From FW021-bin31 sp964478125 (GTDB lineage: Bacteria; Bacteroidota; Bacteroidia; Chitinophagales; Chitinophagaceae): a DNA stretch of 20,597 nucleotides. Below, piece after piece: positions 15,326-20,597 of this stretch (position 1 is its first letter; every line of letters starts with the position of its first letter). The notes under the pieces were generated by a model. It had not been told where the DNA came from. It searched no databases and was given only the letters and a program-made list of their open reading frames with translations. Made by a program: the position numbers and the translations under genes. The stretch is taken from the NCBI GenBank assembly GCA_964478125.1, contig CAYZGR010000056.1:1-20597 (forward strand), read 5' to 3'.

Positions 15326-15661
15326 ATGGGTGCTACGAAAACGGATTTATTTACTAAAAAACAAAACGAGCTGGCTAATATGGCTAAAGCCATAGCGCAT
15401 CCTGCCCGTATTGCCATTTTGCAGCAGCTTATAGAAACCAATGCCTGCATCTGCGGCGAGCTGGTGAACGAGCTTGGATTGGCACAACCTACCATTTCCC
15501 AACATCTGAAAGAGTTGAAGCTGGCTGGTATCATCCAGGGAACGGTTGAAGGGACAAGCGTTTGCTATTGTATTGACCCAAAAGTATGGGAAAAGTACCG
15601 GCAGTTCTTCAGCGATTTTTTTGTGGCAGTAAATGATCTTGTTAAGGGAAATTGTTGTTAG
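15326..15661 (+). CDS. arsR: ArsR-family arsenite-responsive repressor
   Basis: A 111-residue winged-helix repressor expected to leave DNA when it binds As(III). The core has AIAHPARIAILQQLIE, then the recognition helix LAQPTISQHLKELKLAGII (about 52-70), and a beta wing ending in CYCID. Candidate metal ligands are Cys41 and Cys43 in ACICGELV, where E. coli ArsR has its CVC motif. Two other pairs are Cys80/Cys82 and a terminal Cys110-Cys111; C-terminal cysteines bind arsenite in some other ArsR types, so the real site is open. It heads the ars genes. A further 71-codon frame overlapping its start is not credible. Confidence 0.92.
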   Translation: MGATKTDLFTKKQNELANMAKAIAHPARIAILQQLIETNACICGELVNELGLAQPTISQHLKELKLAGIIQGTVEGTSVCYCIDPKVWEKYRQFFSDFFVAVNDLVKGNCC

Positions 15662-15677
15662 TTTTTTTTAATTTCTA

Positions 15678-15695
15678 TAATCGTATTATTGCAAT
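15678..15695 (+). promoter_or_regulatory. Second copy of the putative ars operator, before arsC
   Basis: TAATCGTATTATTGCAAT matches the element before arsR at 17 of 18 positions and lies in the 54-nt gap between arsR and arsC. It includes TATTATTG, one base from the -7 consensus. This suggests arsC-arsM-acr3 has its own ArsR-controlled start. Confidence 0.55.
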
Positions 15696-15715
15696 AAACA
15701 GATAAATACATTAAG

Positions 15716-16168
15716 ATGGATAACAATAAATACACCGTTCTTTTTGTCTGCGTCCATAACAGCGCCCGAAGCCAAATGGCAGAAGCCTTTTTAAACGAAT
15801 TGGGCAAAGAAAAATTCGAGGCGGAAAGCGCGGGTATAGAACCTGGCGCGCTCAATCCTAACGTTGTGGCGGCCATGGCAGAAACCGGAATAGACATCAG
15901 CGGCAAACAAACCAAAGCCGCCTTCGACCTGGTACGACAGGGCAAGCACTACGATGCCGTAATAACCGTATGCGATGCAGCCAGTGCGGAAAAATGCCCC
16001 GTATTTCCCGGCAAAACCAAGCGTATAGCCTGGTCATTTTCTGACCCTTCGGGATTTACCGGTACGAAAGAACAAGTAATGGCGCAAACCCGGCAGGTTC
16101 GGGATGCAATCCGGCAGAAGGTAGAATATTTTATACAAGAAGCCGGCAGAAAAAAATTCTGGATATAA
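15716..16168 (+). CDS. arsC: Arsenate reductase, low-molecular-weight phosphatase type
   Basis: It reduces arsenate to arsenite in the cytoplasm. The 150 residues have the LMW-PTP fold with the P-loop Cys12-VHNSA-Arg18-S, the general acid Asp110 in WSFSDPSG, and redox cysteines Cys86 (VITVCDAA) and Cys94 (EKCPVFPG). A nucleophilic Cys plus two shuttle Cys is the thioredoxin-coupled type known from S. aureus pI258 ArsC; the glutaredoxin type is unrelated. The spacing between the two shuttle cysteines (8) fits that family. The arsenite formed would go to ArsM and Acr3 encoded next. The start follows the second operator by 20 nt. Confidence 0.94.
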   Translation: MDNNKYTVLFVCVHNSARSQMAEAFLNELGKEKFEAESAGIEPGALNPNVVAAMAETGIDISGKQTKAAFDLVRQGKHYDAVITVCDAASAEKCPVFPGKTKRIAWSFSDPSGFTGTKEQVMAQTRQVRDAIRQKVEYFIQEAGRKKFWI

Positions 16169-16199
16169 TACCATTCATCATCATAAACAAGATATAATC

Positions 16200-17042
16200 A
16201 TGAACAACGAACAAGAATTAAAAGACCTGGTAAAGCAGAAATATGGAGAAATTGCCGGTCAGGATAAAGCCACAAACCAGGCATCTTGCTGTGGATCGGG
16301 TTGTTGCTCAACCGATGTTTACAATATAATGAGCGAAGATTATGGCAAACTGGATGGCTATAATCCGGATGCCGACCTGGGGTTAGGCTGTGGTTTACCC
16401 ACCCAATTTGCCCAGATTAAAGCGGGAGATACTGTCATTGACCTGGGTTCCGGTGCAGGAAACGATTGCTTTGTCGCCCGCAGGGAAACGGGCAAATCCG
16501 GCAAGGTGATTGGCATTGACTTTACGCCTCAAATGATTGAAAAGGCCAGGGCTAATGTTGAAAAGCTGGGCTATAATAATGTGGAGTTCCGGCAAGGAGA
16601 TATTGAAAATATGCCCGTAGGTGCCGGAAAGGCCGATGTGGTAGTCAGCAACTGCGTGCTGAATCTCGTGCCGAATAAGGATGGTGTATTCCGGGAAATA
16701 TACCGGGTATTGAAGCCGGGCGGCCATTTCAGCATATCCGACATCGTACTGGAAGGGGGGCTGCCTGCCGCATTAAAACAAGCCGCTGAAATGTATGCCG
16801 GTTGTGTGGCCGGAGCCATTGAAAAAGAGGAATATCTCGGCTTAATAGCTAAAAATGGTTTTACTAATATTACTCTTCAAAAAGAAAAGCAAATTGAGAT
16901 TCCAAAGGATATATTATCCGCTTATCTCACCGATGACGAAATCAATCAGTTTAAAACAACAAACATCGGTATTCAAAGCATTACCGTATATGCGGAAAAA
17001 CCGGAAACTGAAGCCTGCTGCGGTTCTGATTGTTGCAATTAA
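16200..17042 (+). CDS. arsM: Arsenite S-adenosylmethionine methyltransferase
   Basis: It methylates As(III) with SAM, giving methylarsenicals. The 280 residues carry the Rossmann motif DLGSGAGNDC (81-90) and the three cysteines used for As(III) binding in ArsM: Cys64 (GLGCGLP), Cys152 (SNCVLNL) and Cys202 (YAGCVAGA). SAM-site residues continue in IGIDFTPQMIEKA and QGDIENMPV. Two extra clusters stand out, CCGSGCC at 30-36 and CCGSDCCN at the very end, which may help gather arsenite. It lies 31 nt after arsC and 12 nt before acr3, so the three are probably cotranscribed. Confidence 0.94.
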   Translation: MNNEQELKDLVKQKYGEIAGQDKATNQASCCGSGCCSTDVYNIMSEDYGKLDGYNPDADLGLGCGLPTQFAQIKAGDTVIDLGSGAGNDCFVARRETGKSGKVIGIDFTPQMIEKARANVEKLGYNNVEFRQGDIENMPVGAGKADVVVSNCVLNLVPNKDGVFREIYRVLKPGGHFSISDIVLEGGLPAALKQAAEMYAGCVAGAIEKEEYLGLIAKNGFTNITLQKEKQIEIPKDILSAYLTDDEINQFKTTNIGIQSITVYAEKPETEACCGSDCCN

Positions 17043-17054
17043 TATCTATTCATT

Positions 17055-18134
17055 ATGCCTGCAAATTGTTCTCCTGCCCATAAAAGGAAAAAACTTGGCT
17101 TTCTTGACCGGTATTTAACGCTTTGGATTTTCCTGGCGATGGCCTTGGGCGTGTCCATTGGCTATTTTATACCTTCATCTTCTGGATTTATCAATTCGTT
17201 TTCTTCAGGAACGACCAACATCCCATTAGCGGCAGGTCTTATCCTGATGATGTACCCCCCTTTGGCTAAAGTACGTTATGAGCAGATAGGGAAAGTGTTT
17301 CAGAACACCAAGGTGCTGGGCGCCTCATTATTGCTGAATTGGGCCATAGGGCCGGTTTTGATGTTCTTTCTTGCCCTGTTTTTCCTACACGATTACCCGG
17401 AATATATGACCGGGCTGATATTAATTGGTCTTGCCCGCTGCATTGCAATGGTTATTGTCTGGAACGAACTGGCGGAAGGGAACCGGGAATATGCAGCCGG
17501 CTTGGTGGCCCTGAACAGTATCTTTCAGGTATTGCTATACAGCCTATATGCCTATGTGTTTATTACGGTATTACCGCCCTTATTTGGTTTTCATGGATTA
17601 GATGTAAATATTACCATTGGCCAGATTGCCGAAAGCGTTGCTATTTACCTCGGAATACCCTTTGCCGCAGGCATTATCAGCCGTTACGTTTTATTGAAAC
17701 TAAAAGGGAAACAGTGGTATCAAAACAAATTTATCCCGCTGATTTCACCCGTTACTTTAATAGCATTGCTATGTACTATCGTTGTCATGTTTAGCCTGAA
17801 GGGGAAAACCATTGTGCAGATACCATTGGACGTACTACGTATTGCGCTGCCGCTGGTCATCTATTTTGCAATTATGTTTTTCGTGAGCTTTTTTACCGGC
17901 AAAAAATTAGGCGCAGACTATTCACAAAACGCTGCTGTTTCTTTTACGGCTGCCGGAAATAATTTTGAGCTTGCTATTGCTGTAGCCATCGGTGTGTTCG
18001 GTATTAATTCCGGCGAAGCATTTGCAGGCGTTGTTGGTCCTTTGGTGGAAGTCCCTGCTCTGATCGCTTTGGTGAATATCGCCTTTTGGTTGCGGAAGAA
18101 ATATTATGGTTATGGCAAAAAATTCATCCTATAG
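17055..18134 (+). CDS. acr3: Acr3-family arsenite efflux permease
   Basis: It exports arsenite across the inner membrane. The 359-residue protein has about ten hydrophobic segments from residue 21 on. Acr3 signatures are MMYPPLAKVRYE, then GLARCIAMVIVWNELAEGN with the essential Cys129 in TM4, and near the end FTAAGNNFELAIAVAIGVFG plus GEAFAGVVGPLVEVPALI with the conserved Glu residues. It closely follows arsM. No ArsA ATPase is encoded, so it acts alone, as usual for Acr3. The ATG at 17055 gives an ordinary short cytoplasmic tail. Confidence 0.95.
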   Translation: MPANCSPAHKRKKLGFLDRYLTLWIFLAMALGVSIGYFIPSSSGFINSFSSGTTNIPLAAGLILMMYPPLAKVRYEQIGKVFQNTKVLGASLLLNWAIGPVLMFFLALFFLHDYPEYMTGLILIGLARCIAMVIVWNELAEGNREYAAGLVALNSIFQVLLYSLYAYVFITVLPPLFGFHGLDVNITIGQIAESVAIYLGIPFAAGIISRYVLLKLKGKQWYQNKFIPLISPVTLIALLCTIVVMFSLKGKTIVQIPLDVLRIALPLVIYFAIMFFVSFFTGKKLGADYSQNAAVSFTAAGNNFELAIAVAIGVFGINSGEAFAGVVGPLVEVPALIALVNIAFWLRKKYYGYGKKFIL

Positions 18135-18154
18135 CAGTTTTAAGAAATTAATAA

Positions 18155-18238
18155 ATGAACATTTTCATCGTTTATGCACATCCTGACTTCCGGTCATTGA
18201 ATGGATCGTTAAAAGATTTTACATCTATAAACGATTGA
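18155..18238 (+). pseudogene. Truncated N-terminus of a flavodoxin-like NAD(P)H oxidoreductase
   Basis: ATG at 18155 begins MNIFIVYAHPDFRSLNGS, the hallmark start (VYAHP, then S-NG-LK) of MdaB/KefF/NQO-type flavin reductases, which are about 180-260 residues long. The frame stops after 27 codons. Just after, another frame reads YKRLKENKELEDKYSR and stops at two tandem stops before a strong terminator. That looks like the true tail of some gene, so an internal deletion is likely. It lies 20 nt after acr3 and may once have been an operon gene. Confidence 0.55.
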
Positions 18239-18282
18239 AAGAGAATAAGGAACTTGAAGACAAATATTCGAGATAATAGTAG

Positions 18283-18307
18283 AAGCCCCGGGAGACCGGG
18301 GCTTTTT
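18283..18307 (+). terminator. Strong intrinsic terminator after the ars genes
   Basis: AAGCCCCGG and CCGGGGCTT form a perfect 9-bp G-C-rich stem with a GAGA loop, running into TTTTT. It probably ends the ars transcript and could also belong to the deleted gene. Confidence 0.85.
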
Positions 18308-18376
18308 ACTGAATGCGTTTTCAGGAGTACCTTGATCTGGCTGTCAGAGATATTTTCCTGGTCGGACTTGTCATAG

Positions 18377-18832
18377 TATGATAAAAATGGCAATCTGATA
18401 CACGATAGAAACCGCGGCGTCAGCATCAGCTATGATCCCATACTGGGCAAACCCCTGAAAATATTACTGGGCAGCGACCCGGCACAAAAATATATTCAAT
18501 ACACCTACAGCTATGACGGTACCCTGCTCAAGAAAAAGGTAAAAAATAAAAGCAGGCTGAACGTATATACTTATATAAACGGATTTACATACAGGTCTTC
18601 ATCCTCCGGGGGAGGCCCGGAGGATGAACGTTACAGTTTTTTATGGAGCTGGAGCCTGATGGCCGTGTACGTTAAAGAACAGGATGCCAATGGCAACTAT
18701 ACCGGCCATTATACTTTTGTTTATGATTATTTTATCAGCGACCCTCGGGTTGTCTATATTACTCTCATTAATTTCTTTGATTGCCAGGGTTTTTCTAATC
18801 ATTTCTCCTTCCCGCAGCAGAAAATAGATTGA
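18377..18832 (+). pseudogene. Remnant of an Rhs/YD-repeat protein
   Basis: An open frame of 151 codons with no start codon, preceded by an in-frame TAG. It opens YDKNGNLIHDRNRGVSISYD and continues YTYSYDGTLLKKKV and YTYINGFTYR, as in the last YD repeats of Bacteroidota Rhs proteins. Further on, VYVKEQDANGNYTGHYTFV then YDYFISDPRVVYITL stands where intact proteins read YDY-SDHLGNTRV, so the RHS core is corrupted. The toxin-like tail is missing. Nothing suggests expression. The 136-nt stretch before it (18241-18376) holds the terminator and no gene. Confidence 0.7.
18598..18628. repeat. 13-bp perfect inverted repeat inside the Rhs remnant
   Basis: TTCATCCTCCGGG and CCCGGAGGATGAA are exact inverted copies separated by GGAGG. 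It encodes a serine/glycine-rich stretch (SSSSGGGPEDE) between the YINGFTYR part and the degraded RHS core. No T-tract follows directly, so it is a poor terminator. It may be a small hairpin element or a chance product of decay. Confidence 0.65.
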
Positions 18833-18919
18833 ATACCTTCTCCGCGTCCAAGAAGGGGATCGGATATTCCGGCGCCTATCAGAAGAAGGGGATAAACAGC
18901 ACCGTTCGAAAAAAAATAT

Positions 18920-18927
18920 TACTTTTG
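18920..18927 (+). promoter_or_regulatory. -7 box (TACTTTTG) of the DUF6660-like gene
   Basis: Perfect TAnnTTTG match ending 7 nt before the ATG at 18935, so the mRNA would start at or near the start codon. No TTTG is seen 19 nt upstream. Confidence 0.5.
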
Positions 18928-18934
18928 CGTTCTT

Positions 18935-19255
18935 ATGAGGCGATTTATTGCATGCATCATGATAATAACGGTTATGGTATTACCTCTAATACCTTGTGCA
19001 GATGCCGTTGCAGCATCAAAAACCCACCAGACGGAGCTGATTAGCAGCGATCACGGACATGCGTTACAACATGGATTGGACAGTTGTAATCCATTCTGTA
19101 GCTGTTCCTGTTGTTCTGTGCATACCCAGATAAAATCTTTTGTAACCTTGCCTTTCTCTCCTTCCTATTCTTCTTTTTTGGATACGGCATACCTCATGGG
19201 GAAATACGTGAATATCAGTGCCGGCGTTTGGCAACCTCCCCGAATGCTTTCCTGA
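18935..19255 (+). CDS. DUF6660-like small exported Cys/His protein
   Basis: A 106-residue protein with an N-terminal hydrophobic signal (residues 4-20). It has a His-rich patch (SSDHGHALQHG, His40/42/46) and a cysteine cluster at Cys51, 55, 57, 59 and 60 (CNPFCSCSCCSVH). The C-terminus VWQPPRMLS resembles the WQPP ending I associate with DUF6660 proteins, which sit before CusA/CzcA-type pumps in Bacteroidota. It could bind copper or a similar soft metal in the periplasm and pass it to the pump; that role is inference. A CzcA-type gene follows 304 nt downstream. Confidence 0.7.
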   Translation: MRRFIACIMIITVMVLPLIPCADAVAASKTHQTELISSDHGHALQHGLDSCNPFCSCSCCSVHTQIKSFVTLPFSPSYSSFLDTAYLMGKYVNISAGVWQPPRMLS

Positions 19256-19559
19256 CATGCACTTTTCGTGCCCGCTATTGGATCCTACCATAAAACCTTC
19301 ACCCATAACGGCCTTCGATCCGGACCTATAACCGTTTGGGGAACGATGGCATACGGGCATAGCATTCCCATATTCTAATTTCCAATTATCAAATGGAGTA
19401 TACCACAAATCAAGCCGGGTCATAAACTTTCATGTTCATTGATGATTTCCTGATGCCCTAATGGACACGAGTGGAAAGCATGTTATGAATTACCATACCG
19501 AAAGGATTGGACGGCAAATAATCCATTTGATAAAAGGAATTCAATTCTAAAAGATTATC
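19256..19559 (+). other. Gene-free gap before the RND pump gene
   Basis: I see no credible gene, hairpin or consensus promoter in these 304 nt. A 119-codon minus-strand frame crossing part of it resembles nothing and overlaps the DUF6660-like gene. The gap is long for an operon, so the pump gene may have a promoter here that lacks the TAnnTTTG consensus. Confidence 0.5.
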
Positions 19560-20597
19560 ATGCTTCGTAAGATCATTAAATTTTCCATAGAAAATAAACT
19601 GATTATTGGTTTACTTACTTTAGGGTTGATCCTATGGGGAGTGTATTCCCTGAGCAGGCTTCCCATAGATGCGATACCCGATATTACCAATAACCAGGTA
19701 CAGATTATCACTTCCAGTCCTTCCCTGGCTGCACAAGAGGTGGAACAGTTTATTACCTATCCGGTAGAGATCAGCATGGCTACGATCCCGGATGTGGAAG
19801 AAATCCGTTCTATTTCCCGTTTTGGTATTTCCGTAGTTACCGTCGTTTTTAAAGAAAATAAAGATATCTACTGGGCGCGGCAACAGGTACAGGAGCGCTT
19901 GAGTGAGGCTAAGGAACAAATTCCAAACGGCGCCGGGAGTCCTCAAATGGCGCCCGTTACTACGGGATTGGGAGAAATTTACCAATATATTTTGCGTCCG
20001 GAAAAAGGGTACGAACAACAATATGATGCCCGTCGCCTGAGAACCATCGAAGACTGGATCGTGCGCCGGCAATTGCTGGGTACGCCCGGTGTGGCGGATG
20101 TAAGCAGCTTCGGCGGTTACCTCAAGCAGTACGAAATTGCCATAGATCCGCAAAAACTGAGGGCCGCGAACATCAGTATCCCGGAGATTTTCACGGCCCT
20201 GGAAACGAACAATCAAAATACCGGAGGCGCTTATATTGAAAAGGGCCCCCATGCTTACTTTATCCGCACGGAAGGTTTAATAGGGACCCTTGAGGAAATC
20301 GGCAAAATCGTGGTTAAGGTCCATCCTTCCGGAATTCCGGTGCTGATCCGGGACGTAGCCCGAGTCCAACTGGGACATGCTGTTCGATATGGTGCGATGA
20401 CCCGAAACGACGAGGGCGAAGTGGTGGGAGGTATCGTATTGATGTTGAAAGGAGCAAATTCGAACCAGGTGGTCCAAAATGTAAAACAAGAAATGGCCCG
20501 GATACAGAAATCCTTACCGGAAGGCCTGGTCATCGAACCCTTCCTGGACCGGAGCGAATTGGTGGAAAGGGCCATTCATACTGTTTCTAAAAACTTG
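19560..20597 (+). CDS. CusA/CzcA-family heavy-metal RND efflux pump, 5' part
   Basis: The frame opens at the ATG at 19560 and runs off the right edge: 346 residues of a protein usually over 1000. It begins MLRKIIKFSIENKLIIGLL, with TM1 at about residues 10-30. The HME-RND signatures SRLPIDAIPDITNNQVQI, EVEQFITYPVEISM and SISRFGISVVTVVFKE follow, then porter-domain sequence such as LGTPGVADVSSFGGYLKQYE and LRAANISIPEIFTALETNNQ. These proteins export Cu(I)/Ag(I) or Zn/Co/Cd using the proton gradient; the deciding TM4 residues lie beyond the edge, so the metal cannot be told. The upstream Cys-rich protein hints at copper. Confidence 0.93.
   Translation, partial: MLRKIIKFSIENKLIIGLLTLGLILWGVYSLSRLPIDAIPDITNNQVQIITSSPSLAAQEVEQFITYPVEISMATIPDVEEIRSISRFGISVVTVVFKENKDIYWARQQVQERLSEAKEQIPNGAGSPQMAPVTTGLGEIYQYILRPEKGYEQQYDARRLRTIEDWIVRRQLLGTPGVADVSSFGGYLKQYEIAIDPQKLRAANISIPEIFTALETNNQNTGGAYIEKGPHAYFIRTEGLIGTLEEIGKIVVKVHPSGIPVLIRDVARVQLGHAVRYGAMTRNDEGEVVGGIVLMLKGANSNQVVQNVKQEMARIQKSLPEGLVIEPFLDRSELVERAIHTVSKNL

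Noticed and set aside
15142..15357. 71-codon frame between the tRNA and arsR
   Set aside because: It begins inside the tRNA terminator, overlaps the ars operator and the arsR start, and shows no domain or integrase similarity.
18829..19044. 71-codon frame bridging the Rhs remnant and the DUF6660-like gene
   Set aside because: It needs a TTG start, crosses the promoter at 18920-18927 and overlaps the better-supported gene at 18935.
19064..19423. 119-codon minus-strand frame
   Set aside because: It is antisense to the DUF6660-like gene and runs into the gap; nothing recognisable and no promoter.

Overview
The window looks like a chromosomal segment of a Bacteroidota bacterium, most likely Chitinophagaceae or a close relative. 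The clues are promoters of the Bacteroidota type (TTTG about 19 nt before TAnnTTTG) instead of sigma-70 boxes, no strong Shine-Dalgarno sequences, a 39-residue ribosomal protein THX gene, an IF-2 with a long charged N-terminus, a short NusA, a DUF6660-like Cys/His protein next to a CusA/CzcA pump, and decayed Rhs sequence. The genus assignment is inference.

Left part (1-7000): the start of an RND-efflux adaptor gene runs off the left edge. Divergent from it is the acpP-fabF-rnc cluster (fatty-acid synthesis plus RNase III), which converges on two lipoprotein genes, an aldose 1-epimerase and a DUF3298/RsiV-like protein. A shared promoter region then leads to pdxH (PLP synthesis). After pdxH come the tiny THX gene and hup (HU), both on the minus strand, with the hup terminator nested against the THX promoter.

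Middle part (7278-14900): a long minus-strand block reads rimP, nusA, infB, then surA-like PPIase and xth-type exonuclease. The rimP-nusA-infB leader holds a strong hairpin followed by seven T on the minus strand. The hairpin lies inside an 18-codon upstream ORF and just before the rimP start, so it is a candidate attenuator. Divergent from rimP is a small DUF4834-like membrane protein gene.

Right part (14900-20597): a CAU-anticodon tRNA with its own promoter and terminator marks the edge of an accessory metal(loid)-resistance region. It carries arsR, arsC (LMW-PTP type), arsM and acr3, with a nearly identical 18-bp element before arsR and again before arsC. Downstream are scars: a 27-codon remnant of a flavodoxin-like NAD(P)H oxidoreductase, a strong terminator, and an Rhs remnant with no start codon and a 13-bp inverted repeat. 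A DUF6660-like gene and the 5' third of a CusA/CzcA heavy-metal RND pump end the window.

No wholly new multi-gene system was found. The most interesting signals are regulatory (the rimP leader hairpin, the repeated ars element, promoters almost touching start codons), together with possible gene loss beside the ars operon.
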